DNA from: Hetaerina americana
Lineage: Eukaryota > Arthropoda > Insecta > Odonata > Calopterygidae
Length of the DNA stretch: 64,000 bases
NCBI GenBank assembly: GCA_022747635.1
Contig: JAKTNV010000026.1
Coordinates: 6,366,007 to 6,430,006, forward strand
Direction: 5' to 3'
The notes under the pieces are model-generated. The model was not told the origin of the DNA, made no database searches, and saw only the letters and a list, made by a program, of their open reading frames with translations. Both the position numbers and the translations under genes were made by a program. Numbering within the stretch: position 1 is the first letter of the stretch; each line of letters opens with the position of its first letter. Shown here piece by piece: positions 23,816 through 34,094 of the stretch.

Positions 23816-25590
23816 TATGTTGTAAATATACACTAAGAGAGGCGATAGAAAAATAAAATATTGGTCTGTGGATTCAATTTTCTTCACTTCTATGGCCTCA
23901 TAAGTCTTGAACGTGCTCGGTTGAATCTGACAACTGAATATTAGCACACGAATTCATCTATGCAGGGTGAAACGTTTCCTGAATTTTTTAATACATTCAT
24001 AAAGAAGACATAGATGATGTACCATTTATGCAGAAATAACTTCGGCAGCTGAAAACGGATGGAAATTCAAACTATTACTAGCATAAAAATGCACAACCCT
24101 TCAAGGAGAAAGAATTCAGCTCCTTGCCTTTTGGAAAAAATGCAATCTAGGATGGAAAGTACTGTGGGATTAAAAATTCAATTGTTTCGCATTTTCCTGA
24201 CTTGTGAAACTTTTTGGTTACAGGATAATTTTATAGCTGTGTTTACAAAAAGCTTAGATCAAGGAGCACTCTTTAAATAGTTCATAGTTTCTCTGTTGCC
24301 ACGTTTTTAGCAATTTTATCTCAAATTTTTAATGCATAAAATTAAATAAAATTTCCTATTTTTCGTAATGTTAATGATTGCCAATAATTCTTTCGCGAAA
24401 TTTCATATTGGGGAAAAGAATTTCGCTCTTTTTTGCCTTCACTGTAAGTATCATCCTTCATCATATCATCCTCAGGAGAAACTTACTTCCATCTCCAATA
24501 AGGATGTGCCCCATATTGGAAGAGGGTGAGCTCGTAAGACAATTTTTATTTAACTGGTTAGAAAAACATCACAAGATCGGAGATTAAATGTATTTCTATG
24601 TCCTGCAACTAGGTAAGTATCAGAAAAAACTTGAAGAAAAAGTAAAGAAAAAATTGACCTGGAAACGAATCTATCTGTGCTTTGGCAAAATAAAGATGAC
24701 CACCCTCTCATTACTAAGTTAAGCTAACACACAGACCCGTACGCTTACATACCCATACGTTAAGGTAGCTTAGCCAAACTTCTCACGTTAAAGAAAGGTC
24801 CAATTACAAGAATTTCAAGCACTAGCAATCGTTTGCAGTTATTGCACTCTCCTAACTTAGCTTAGTAAGTGTTTATTTTTAGTTCAATAATAGTTTTTAT
24901 TGCCATAGAATTCTAAATACTCTTGACGCCCTCTGCAGAAATGGTTGATCTAGTATGATCTAGCATATGTATGAAAATTGGAGTATACCCTAAGCTCTAC
25001 CCAGAAATCGCCCTTAAAGCCTATATTAAATACAGGTATTTTTTCTTCCCGGTCTCTGTCTGAGTTAAACAGATGCCCTTGAAATTTAAATTTTAGAAGA
25101 TATCAACATATGACAAGATTATTAAGGAGAATCGTATTTTAGCAACTTACCCAACAGAATTTACTTTTCTACAGTTGTGAGAATTCGGCGATAGTAGCAG
25201 CAAAGAAAATAAACAATAAAAAATTCCATGGACGAAGGGTAAAGGAGACCAATCCCCCTTTGATTGTAACCTTTGATAATATCAAGAAGGAAAGGAATAT
25301 ATCACATTCGAGGGAGAGTATTGTATTAAGCAGGGTAATAGAACTCTATAAATCAGGGCTGGAAGTAAAGAGGCATACCAACGGTGAATTACGTGAGATT
25401 GATGCGTGATTGAAAATTGCAATCAATCATAAAAGATTCGAATTATGAAGGGAAAGAGTACGGAATAGGTTGGCGGGATGCTAAAACTAACCCTGAATGC
25501 GAAAACCGATCATGGTGATGATTTTAAATCCTAATGCGGGTTTATGTTTAAATCTTTGAGATTTTTGCTAAAAATTGACTCGGTTATCCA
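23815..25590. other. AT-rich spacer, nothing recognised
   Basis: No supported gene. Plus-strand frames at 24059-24280 and 24378-24587 are unrecognised. GTAAGT donor-like sites at about 24443 and 24613 are not preceded by convincing exons. Confidence 0.3.
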
Positions 25591-25599
25591 CCACGTGGT

Positions 25600-26115
25600 T
25601 CAGCCCAAATGCACTTTTTTGGCTTCTTCATCCGATATACCGTCATCCCTGCATCCGCCACAAAGGCACTACTCTGGGGGGCTGACGTCACCATTCCGAT
25701 TCAACCCTTCCTGCTCCCCGACGTTCCTTGCCCTCTTCACCTCTAGCACCATTCCTCCCTCGCGAATCGTGACTTTCCCTTACCCGGCCACCGCGGTCAC
25801 GGAATCGGATCCCACCCGCGGGAACGCCGAACTCTCCCCAACCCCCGCCCCTCCAACGAGCCTCCTCCACGGCCACGCTCCCCTCCCTACACCCTAGTCC
25901 CATTCTCTCCCTTCGGCTCACTCACCCAAACACCTATCCTCCCACGCAACATTTGCGATGTTGCCAGCTCTATCCCTCCTCGGGAGTCTACACCAAATTC
26001 TCTTGCGTGTGCATTCCCGCCTTCATTTCCCGCAACCTCTCGCCCCGACGAATACTTGCTACCCAGCCGTCCGAGACACCTGTCGCCCCCTCCTTCCTAG
26101 ATGGCTGTTCCCGTC
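25600..26115. other. C-rich, CpG-containing island
   Basis: A long C-rich segment with many CG dinucleotides. Up to six overlapping frames are open here on both strands, which is a composition effect. No domain or splice-bounded exon recognised. Confidence 0.45.
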
Positions 26116-27589
26116 TCGGGCGAAGATGGGACTGGCCACTTATGGGAGTGGAAACGTTTGAGCTCCCACACTGGAGAATCAAACGACTGCGGAAACGTAC
26201 GGAATGTTTTCGCTACACATGGTGGGGAAATGAAGGTGCACCATAAGGACTGCAACGTTGGATATTGGGGAGAGCGGAAAATTTCGCATAGTAATTTCGT
26301 TTCAACGCTGATATGTTTATTAGCATTCGTTTGGACTCGTCTCACTGCTGTTCGTATTGCATTTTGGCATTAATCAGTCTCACTCCAGTCCTCTCGTTAT
26401 CTTCGGAATAAGCGACCATGTCCCATGGTTGGAAAGAGACTAAGATAGGCTTGGTTTTCAAATATCAAAAAGAAAATTTCACACTAGAGAGCAGCTGAAG
26501 AATTACGGCTCACCGTAATTTAATGCAAGGTCTTTCTGAAAAAAAAATTTGGAACCGTAACATCTAGATTTGAAATGTACAGCTACAATCTTTAGCTAAC
26601 TATTCAAGTATACGATATACTTTGAATATATTATCCATGAGAACTTGAATAACTTTGAAAACTATTTTTGTTCACTACATGATTGCAGAACCAAAATAAT
26701 CAATGCCAATATTTTATCTGAAAAGTAACATCTCAAAATATTTCATGAGTGAATCATTCGGGAAATATTTCCTTTTGAATTAATTTAGACACCTACTCTA
26801 CTAATCCCAACTCAAGCTTCGCTGAGCAAATAATGCACTTCTAGGTTCAGTGTTGGGAGTGTGATACAATATTTTTCAAGCACTTTATTTAAGTGCGTGC
26901 AGCTTGGCTCATTGGAAATTAAGTTTTGGTGAACCACAGTACGTGACGCTAGAGATTAAATGAACTGAACGAGCAAACATTCGTCCACCATTAACCGCAT
27001 TTTTACTGAACTTTCTACAATAATTCGCAGTTTCCATTCTGTAATGGACTCTCTATCTTAAGACTATTAAGTGTAAAACAATTATTCACCTAGTACGTTT
27101 TCTTAAATTTATGTGGAGTAGAGCAAAATAATCTTGGCACGTGTACGCTGTTTGGAGTAATTTTTCCACGATTTCAACTCGAGTGACTTGCTATTAGATA
27201 TGTTTACATTTTTGCATGCGATATGTCATTTCCTGTTCCCTCAAGGTCCGTCTCTCCCATTACACCTATTCGGGTCGTTACTTTGATATTTAATTTTGTT
27301 GGATATGAACACATCGATTCCACGACGTTCTATTTCTAAGAATGACTCCTACGCTGTTTCAACATCTACTTTACCAATTATCCTGCCAACAATTTTTTAG
27401 TTTCGACTCCGAAATCGATTAGCTACTTCTTTCAATAAATTACTGTTAGAGTTTCAACTTTATTATAATTCATAATGCTGTTTTAGGTTTGGCCAAAATG
27501 TCCTTTTTATTCGCGTCTACGTTTAAATCGTTTCTCTATTATGTACTGTGTGAAGTTGTGCTGCTCGACGTTTACTCAGTGCGTGCGTT

Positions 27590-27590
<1 letters not shown>
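26115..27590. other. AT-rich spacer, nothing recognised
   Basis: No supported gene, RNA or repeat was seen. Confidence 0.3.

Positions 27591-27596
<6 letters not shown>

Positions 27597-27678
<82 letters not shown>
27597..27678. repeat. (AT)n microsatellite
   Basis: Uninterrupted AT repeat of 82 bases (41 units). The tyrosine-isoleucine frames across it are artefacts. Confidence 0.97.
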
Positions 27679-27679
<1 letters not shown>

Positions 27680-27680
<1 letters not shown>

Positions 27681-27709
27681 TGAAGACGACAGCCGTGCTG
27701 TCGAAACGT
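27680..27709 (+). other. Hammerhead-like core motif, single copy
   Basis: CTGAAGAC is followed by a 6-bp stem GACAGC/GCTGTC with a CGT loop and then GAAACGT. CUGANGA plus GAAA flanking a helix is the hammerhead ribozyme core, and such motifs are known in Penelope-like retroelements. Here helix II starts one base later than in the canonical fold, so self-cleavage is doubtful. The same layout with a different stem sequence occurs at 50091-50286. Confidence 0.45.
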
Positions 27710-27783
27710 AAAATAACAAATTGTGAGTGTCCTTTCTTTGTGTCTCTATATTCTAAAAATCTACATCTGTGTTTTTATATATT

Positions 27784-27785
<2 letters not shown>

Positions 27786-27856
<71 letters not shown>

Positions 27857-27857
27857 A
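27786..27857. repeat. (TA)n microsatellite, slightly interrupted
   Basis: Long TA run with interruptions near 27842 and a TAAATAAATA end. It directly precedes the LINE copy. Confidence 0.95.
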
Positions 27858-27864
27858 AATAAAT

Positions 27865-29060
27865 ATATTCCATTGCATAAATGAGATTATTAAACGAGAG
27901 GAATATATAATACAGCCAGGAGGTATTTGCCTGTTTCGTAGATTTCGAAAAAGCGTTTGATAGAATAAATTGGGGAAATCTAATGAGTATATTGCAGAAA
28001 ATAGGAATAGATTGGAGGGAAAGGAGGCTAATCCACAACCTGTACATGTCTCAGACTGCTCAGGCGCGGACGGGGAACGGGGAGTCCGGATAGGCAGTGT
28101 TAGGAAGAGGTGTAAGGCAGGGTTGCCCATTATTACCGTTGCTGTTCAACCTGTATGCAGAGGAAATGATTAAAGAGACATGGGAAGAACTGAAAGTAGG
28201 AATGAAAGTGGGCGGGGAATTCGTAAATCAGTTAGGTTTGCTGATGACCAAGCTTTAGTTTGTCAGTCAGCCAAGGGGTTGCAAACATTGCTGAGTAAAT
28301 TGGAAATTCAGTGCGACAGGTATGGGATGAGAATCAATATTAATAAAACAAAGTTATGCGATTTTCTAGAAATAAAAAGGCTAAGCTAAACATTAAAATA
28401 GGAGGGCAAAAACTAGAGCAGGTAGAACAGTTTATGTGTCTCGGAAGTGTTTTGGACCAACACGGTCAAAGTAGTACGGACGTAAGGAGAAGAATTGCGC
28501 TAGGAAAAGAGGCTTTCACGAGGAGGAGGGAGTTGACTACAGGGACGTTGAGTAAGGATATTAATAAAAGACTCGTAAAAACTTTGATATAGAGCGTAGC
28601 TATGTACGGCGCGGAAACGTGGCCATTGAAGTAGGAGGATAGACGTAGACTGGAGGCTTTTGAAATGTGGGTGTGGAGAAGAATGGAGAAGGTGAAATGG
28701 ACCGAGAAGAAAACAAATGAGGAAGTACTTGGTATGGTGGGCGAAGAGAGGGGTTTGTTGGGTGAAATCCTTTGGAGGCAGGAAAAATGGATAAAGGGGG
28801 TATTGGCCGGCAGTGGGATGTTGAAGACTGTAATTGAGGGGAGAATGTTGGGCAAACGAGGAAAGGGAAGGGACAGGATAGGGATGTTGGACGGGATGAA
28901 GGGAGGAAGAAAGTACTCAAATGAAGAGGGACCTGATATAGAGTAGGATGATGGATTTTGTGTTTTGTTGGGAGTAATAAAATGTTTGTTTGGTAGTTGT
29001 GTCCATCCAAAAAACTTACCTTAACCGGTAGATTACCTAATAATAATATATATGTATATA
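27865..29060 (+). mobile_element. RTE-like LINE, 5'-truncated, dead
   Basis: The best-preserved LINE in the window. Conceptual plus-strand order: ACFVDFEKAFDRINW (RT, about 27928-27972), RRLIHNLYMSQTAQAR, a TAG stop, GVRQGCPLLPLLFNLYAEEM in a shifted frame (about 28108-28165), SVRFADDQALVCQSAKG with the FADD catalytic box (about 28230-28280), YGMRININKTK, then after another shift GGQKLEQVEQFMCLGS. The C-terminal region includes YGAETWPLK and FEMWVWRRMEKVKWTEKK (about 28598-28700). This layout matches RTE/BovB-like reverse transcriptases; clade assignment is from memory of motif style. At least three frameshifts and three in-frame stops are visible. The endonuclease and 5' half are absent. The 3' end carries the GTGTCCATCC block and a TAATAATA tail leading into (AT)n. 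Confidence 0.85.
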
Positions 29061-29063
29061 AAG

Positions 29064-29067
<4 letters not shown>

Positions 29068-29120
<53 letters not shown>
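29068..29120. repeat. (AT)n microsatellite at LINE 3' end
   Basis: AT repeat of about 53 bases, separated from the LINE 3' block by only a TAATAATATATATG-like stretch. It may have grown from the LINE tail. Confidence 0.95.
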
Positions 29121-29124
<4 letters not shown>

Positions 29125-29126
<2 letters not shown>

Positions 29127-30300
29127 AAAACACATGCACACTGGGGATGCTACAGAGGGTAATCAGATAGTGGGTTATACATTAATTAGGTGTTAATTCC
29201 TGAACCTAATTATTAACATTTTGAAACAAAAATTTACATCTCCAGTTATCTCACCAAAAATTTAAAATCCCTCTCATGACATAACGCCATAATGGCACTT
29301 TTCGAGTTCAACGACCTCTGCTATCTAAGCATCAGCCATTAAAATGGATTCAGAGAAAAATTATTGTGTCGTATGACATAACCAGTTTTTTTCTTAATAA
29401 CATTCTTCAGGCTAATATTGTTAATTTGATGTTAGCATACATATGTATAATACGATTATAATTTTTATCACTCTGAAGAACCGGAATGAGAATATTTGTG
29501 CATTTCATTTTACCCTTTTTCCCTTAAACCATTCCTTCTGGGTCATTCTTCTCACAACTTATTTTCCTGTTTTCTACGCTTACCGTCATGTGATTTTTCC
29601 CCATTAGGTTTCTCAAGGAGTGAAAGAATGTCCGCTTCTTATATGCAAACAAGACGCATAAGAAATTACGTTCATACACTTGAAAGTTAACCAGGTATCT
29701 CAAGATGAAACATTTTATTTTCTTCTAATGAAAGGACCCTTGAGATCTCTTCCCCTCTGAATAGGAGTGCATCTCCCTAAGTTAAGACGCTTATCATCTT
29801 TGAATATCCAAATGGTTCTTTCTTTTTCTCGTCACACTCCTGTGCTATTCATTCGTATGTTTCCTTCGAGGCATTTATTTTTATGGTTAATCAGCCCGGT
29901 CGCTTTGATTGGCAGCTAAGATGTGCCTTTCCATCTGTAATGTAATTGATAGCTCGTAGAAATGAATTCGATACGCTAAATTAGCCAACCAGAATGAGGT
30001 TCGGTCGCTCGGGTAGCAGCGGTGACACTGAAGCTCATTTACATAAATCTCCATCGAAGTAAGATTATGCAGTAGGGATCTTTACTTAATGGCAACAGAA
30101 CTTACCCTGAATTTCCTACATATATTTGTGGTTTACTAGAAGTCTAACCCCTGAAAGATAAAAAAGAATCAATTCATTTAGTTGAATTCAATAAATAATC
30201 GAAGTTAGATGATGTCCATTCTGTCATGTTTGAATTATTGTATCCGTCGTGCATCTGGCTTTAAACCGATATGGAATAGAAAGAAGGTCCCAGTGAATGT
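29125..30300. other. AT-rich spacer; one noncoding exon-like segment
   Basis: On the minus strand a strong acceptor (CTTTTTTATCTTTCAG) precedes 45 bases (30106-30150) that end in a consensus donor TTCAGG|GTAAGTTC. All three frames contain stops, so only an untranslated exon would fit. Nothing else recognised. Confidence 0.3.
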
Positions 30301-30306
30301 TTTATA

Positions 30307-30339
30307 CGAGGGTCATCCGGAAAGTAGTACCCGTTCGTG
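30307..30339. repeat. Mariner terminal inverted repeat (transposase 3' side)
   Basis: 33 bases; reverse complement of 31608-31640 without mismatch in my reading. The match breaks exactly at the next base. Confidence 0.95.
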
Positions 30340-30405
30340 AAATAAAAAGACAAAAGTAAATATTAACAAACATAAAAAATTTTATTTGAAAGAGGATACT
30401 TTAAA

Positions 30406-31488
30406 CTACTTCTCAACATAATCTCCAAGCAAATTAAGGCATTTGTCATAACGTGTGACAAGTTTCTGTATTCCTGCTGCATAGTCCTTCGCCGCCAGCT
30501 CATTGAGATACAGGGTCACTCCTTCTTTAAGTTCTTCATCGCTGTCAAATCTTTTTCCTGCCAAAAAGTCTTTAAGCTTTGTAAAGAGATGAAAATCTGA
30601 AGGGGCCAAGTCCGGGCTATACGGTGGATGGTCGAAAGTTTCCCATTTGAATTGCTGCAAAAGTTCTTGTGTTATCCCAGCTGCATGAGGCCTGGCATTG
30701 TCATGAACGAGAATGACACCAGTAGACAATAGACTTCGCCGCCGATTTTGTATTGCCCGCCGTAATTTCTTTAATGTTTCACAATACGCATTGGCATTAA
30801 TAGTGTCTCCACGGGCCATAAAATCAATAAGCAATACACCTCGTCGATCCCAGAAAATGGTTGCCATGAGTTTCCTGGTGGACAGAACTGTCTTGAATTT
30901 TTTTGGTTTGTTTGGTGAATGAGCATGATGCCACTCCATTGACTGTCGTTTACTCTCAGGTGATGCATAACAAACCCATGTTTCGTCACCAGTAATTATG
31001 CGAGTCAAGAAAGAGTCTCCTTCATCAGAATAACGTCCCAAAAACGTCAGTGCTGCAGCCATACGCTTGGTTTTGTGCTCATCTGTAAGCTTGCGAGGGA
31101 CCCATCTTGCACAAATTTTTGCATAATGCAGATGGTGTTTAACAATTTCATGAACAATTGTTCGAGAAACATTGGGAAAATGCTCACAGATGTCATCAAT
31201 TGTGACGCGCCGATCGTTCCTCACGAATTCGTCAACTGAGCTCACCAGTTGGTCTGTAATGACAGACGGTCTCTCCGAACGCTCATCGTCGTGTGTGTTC
31301 CCCCTCCCCATGTTGAAGTTGCGACACCACCGCCGAACAGACGACTCGTCCATTACATTGTCTCCATACACCTCCTTTAATTGGCGATGAATATCACATG
31401 GGCGAACGTTTCTTGCATTGAGGAATTTAATCACTGCCCTCACTTCACAACTGGCGGCGTTCTCAATTTTTTTAAACATTGTAAACAA
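30406..31488 (-). CDS. Mariner transposase (DD34D), intact
   Basis: A 360-residue protein within the usual mariner range of about 340-360. The N-terminal half (about 1-115) holds the paired helix-turn-helix DNA-binding region. The linker motif WVPRKLTDEH is at 129-138. The catalytic triad is visible: D168 in ITGDETW, D263 in VHDNARPH and D298 in YSPDLAPSDFH, with 34 residues between the last two, the defining DD34D spacing. The enzyme binds the element's inverted repeats, excises it in the nucleus and inserts it at TA sites (family knowledge). The start at 31488 gives MFTMFKKIENAAS; the second Met at residue 4 is an alternative. No stop, frameshift or intron is seen. In the host databases such ORFs are often mislabelled SETMAR. 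Confidence 0.97.
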   Translation of the reverse strand: MFTMFKKIENAASCEVRAVIKFLNARNVRPCDIHRQLKEVYGDNVMDESSVRRWCRNFNMGRGNTHDDERSERPSVITDQLVSSVDEFVRNDRRVTIDDICEHFPNVSRTIVHEIVKHHLHYAKICARWVPRKLTDEHKTKRMAAALTFLGRYSDEGDSFLTRIITGDETWVCYASPESKRQSMEWHHAHSPNKPKKFKTVLSTRKLMATIFWDRRGVLLIDFMARGDTINANAYCETLKKLRRAIQNRRRSLLSTGVILVHDNARPHAAGITQELLQQFKWETFDHPPYSPDLAPSDFHLFTKLKDFLAGKRFDSDEELKEGVTLYLNELAAKDYAAGIQKLVTRYDKCLNLLGDYVEK

Positions 31489-31607
31489 TCACAGAAACAA
31501 CACAGGCAATGCTAGCGTCACGCAACTTGGCTCAGAGAAGGCAGACAAGCCACTGAAGCTATCTGACCTCGTCCAGCGGCTACTCGCGTCGTCAGCACTT
31601 CATGCGG

Positions 31608-31640
31608 CACGAACGGGTACTACTTTCCGGATGACCCTCG
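31608..31640. repeat. Mariner terminal inverted repeat (transposase 5' side)
   Basis: Mate of 30307-30339, followed by the TA target duplicate at 31641-31642. Confidence 0.95.
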
Positions 31641-31644
31641 TATC

Positions 31645-33115
31645 TTAATTAAAAAGTTGCGTGTTACATAAAATCAAGAGAGTAAATGTAAAGTTTTCAG
31701 TCTCGCTACAGAGCTACTAGCATTGAATAATAATGAAGATATCGAAATGAATTTCAAACAAGAATGCTATTGATTTGAATGCTATTGCATTTGAATGCTA
31801 AAAATAAAATAAATACCGCCAAAAAAGCCAACTTCATTTTAGAATGCGGATAGTGAACGTAAAACGCTGCCTACGCAAATAAAGAGTTAATGTTTTTATG
31901 ACATTCAAATAATTCCTTTCTCAAAGTGGTGTTAAATTCCAGTAAATCTTTGATTTGAGAATCTTATGTACTCCCAAAGTAAATGTTGGTCCTCATCAGT
32001 ACATCAGATAGATGCAAGGAAAGATCTTATACCTAGAATGACATCCATTGTATAAGTTATTCGGCCAACCGTGGGAGGTGAACGATAGCTCCCGATATAC
32101 TCGATACAAATTATCTCTCATCAAATTCCAATAATCATTAAATATGATCAAAATTTAACATTCTACATGCCATTCACAGGAAATTCAAGGCAAGCGTGGA
32201 ATTATTCCCGGGCAAAAGTGGCGTTGTATATGTTAACCTCACCATGGCAAGATTATTTTTTGGAAGTAACATTTTGGCTCTGAATTTAAATTAAGCATTG
32301 TTTTGTTTTAAATTACGATAGTAATAATAGGGTGTCATTTGAAAAAAAACAAATCACGAACAAAAAAAATTACTCAATCGATAAATAGGTCGAAAGCAAG
32401 GTCGCAAGCGAATATATTTAAGGGTGTTTCATTGAGATATATAAATATAATAATAGTAATAATTTTCAAATGGAATATGTATATTTACAAATCATTAAGG
32501 TGATTGTCGTGGAGTAAACGATGCATTCATATTACTTTATAATCATTCCGTCAGAGTGAAAAGCACTCCCTGGGTTAATGCCCGACCAAAGGGCGAATTA
32601 TAAAAGGGAACGTATAATGTATCGGAGTTTTTTATAGACACTCCGCATATTAAATTAGCACCTACTATTTTGAAAACAAACGACCTATGCTGTCGGTCAC
32701 CATCTCTAATAACTACTACTATAACCGGCATTTAAAGTACTCAGGATAGGCATCAACGAGTCAGGAAAAACTTTTTTCCTTTGACGGAGACTATTTTCCC
32801 CGTCGTCTGCTGTCTTATCGTCCCTTCAATCGCATCAGTTACCAAACCAAATCTCTTTCCATTTCTCTCTTTCCTTTCATCCCTTTCACTACACACCATT
32901 CATTCACACAGATAACTTTCTTTTTCCTCCCACGAAGGAAAAAAAATAATGCTTCACTGTCTTTGTTTAGATTCACATCTTTGATCGTCTCTCTCACGCT
33001 CACCAAATAAGAGCCACGAGGCTGGAAGCCTTTAGCCATTCATAGCCTTACAATGGAATATTCACTTGAACGCTTCAAGTGTAGGGTGGTTCTTCACCTC
33101 ACTCTCGTCAGGTCT
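31645..33115. other. AT-rich spacer, nothing recognised
   Basis: No supported gene. A repeated phrase GAATGCTATT(G) occurs two or three times near 31760-31800. Confidence 0.3.
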
Positions 33116-33118
33116 CAC

Positions 33119-33167
33119 CAATGTCAAGGCACAATCTGTAGCAGGGAGGGCCTCTTAAAGTATAAGG
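33119..33167 (-). CDS. Weak candidate small internal exon
   Basis: On the minus strand a strong acceptor (TATCTCCCTCTTCTTTAG) is followed by 49 bases with one open frame, PYTLRGPPCYRLCLDI. A donor-like ATTG|GTGAGA follows. Entry phase 0 would fit the phase-0 donor of the exon at 44021-44244, and it leaves with one extra base. There is no homology to support it, so this is a splice-signal call only. Confidence 0.22.
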
Positions 33168-33750
33168 CTAAAGAAGAGGGAGATAGGGAAGAGCTATAAA
33201 AGATTTTGTTGACTTCGTCACACGGTTTGTGAATGACTAGCCCTGTGGAATTGATGGGAATGAAAATGGAAAATATACGAGTAGTAAGAGTATAAGAGAG
33301 CATATTTTGATTTAAATTTTGAAAACATAATGGTTTATATGTCGGAAGAGCCCTTTAAAATGCATTTGACTGCTTTTTAAATCATATTTCATCATGATTT
33401 AGGAAAATGATTCCTATTCAAATGTACAGAATTCTTAAGTATTTACCCTCATAATAGAGTTAGTTTCTGAAATGACATTCCATTTATAATGATCCCATTA
33501 ATTTAGGTTGGTAATTTACTAAAATAATAAATCTAATTTTATATATTTTAAACATTTATTTCCCAAATAATTGAGAGTATGTTCTTTCAAAGGAAAAGAG
33601 GGTTATGTAGCTCATAATATCCAATTGTGTAAAAATTTGGATCAAGCTTCATTTTATAACATATCAAAGAATACTACATTAAGCATGGTAGGTGAAAAAT
33701 GGAATTGGGGTGTTTTGGATAGTAAGTAAAATGCTCCATTAAATTTGTCT
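33168..33750. other. AT-rich spacer, nothing recognised
   Basis: No supported gene or repeat was seen. Confidence 0.3.
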
Positions 33751-33769
33751 GAATGCCTGCAAACTTATA

Positions 33770-33920
33770 TCAACGGCTTATGAAGACGACACAGCACTAA
33801 TTTTTAATGCGCAGTCCAATGAGTAAAATGCCTCAATTTTAAAACTACGCTGGTATGAGTTATTCAGATGCTACAATGGCATTATTTCTTACATGGAAAT
33901 AGAATACAAAGGTAATTACA
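33770..33920 (+). pseudogene. Possible LINE reverse-transcriptase relic
   Basis: The plus-strand frame reads AYEDDTALIFNAQSNE, a stop, then ASILKLRWYELF. YxDDTALI is typical of the reverse transcriptase catalytic box (YADD) and the following spacing to a tryptophan-containing helix fits. Short and broken; it could be chance. Confidence 0.3.
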
Positions 33921-34018
33921 GATTTGGAAAAGGTGTGGACTGAACACTACACACAGTGAATAGATAGTGAAAAGTTCAAGATTTTGCCAAATGGATAACT
34001 GACTATTCCACTTTTATC

Positions 34019-34090
34019 AAGTGGAAAAGGGCTACGATCAGGTATTCATTATAATCGAATCCCACCACATCACGCCTGAAGCTACTCAAT
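34019..34090 (+). repeat. Diverged copy of sequence flanking the 35.6-kb inverted repeat
   Basis: This segment aligns by eye with 35682-35757. The best block is CACGCCTGAAGCTACTCAATT versus GACGCCTGAAACTACGCAATT, preceded by matching TATTCATTATAATCGAATCC-type sequence. It looks like a second, older copy of the same repeat family. Confidence 0.5.
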
Positions 34091-34094
34091 TTTG

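Larger units (their letters stand above)
30307..31640 (-). mobile_element. Full-length mariner DNA transposon
   Basis: A 1334-bp element with 33-bp terminal inverted repeats that are identical in my reading (30307-30339 and 31608-31640; each begins CGAGGGTCATCCGGAAAGTA). It is flanked by the TA dinucleotide expected of mariner insertion (30305-30306 and 31641-31642). It carries one unbroken transposase gene on the minus strand with a short leader of about 120 bp and a trailer of about 66 bp that contains AATAAA. Complete ends plus an intact frame indicate a young and possibly active copy. Mariners move by cut-and-paste through DNA (family knowledge). Confidence 0.96.

Noticed and set aside
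27489..28047. Tyrosine-isoleucine repeat frames
   Set aside because: They are translations of (AT)n microsatellites.
28466..29139. 129- and 179-codon minus-strand frames
   Set aside because: They are antisense to the LINE C-terminal region.
30406..31488. Host SETMAR gene
   Set aside because: There is no SET domain, and the ORF lies exactly between mariner inverted repeats with a TA duplication.
33760..33800. Hammerhead-like CTTATGAAGACGAC
   Set aside because: It lacks the paired stem and the GAAAC half; the sequence is better read as a reverse-transcriptase relic.
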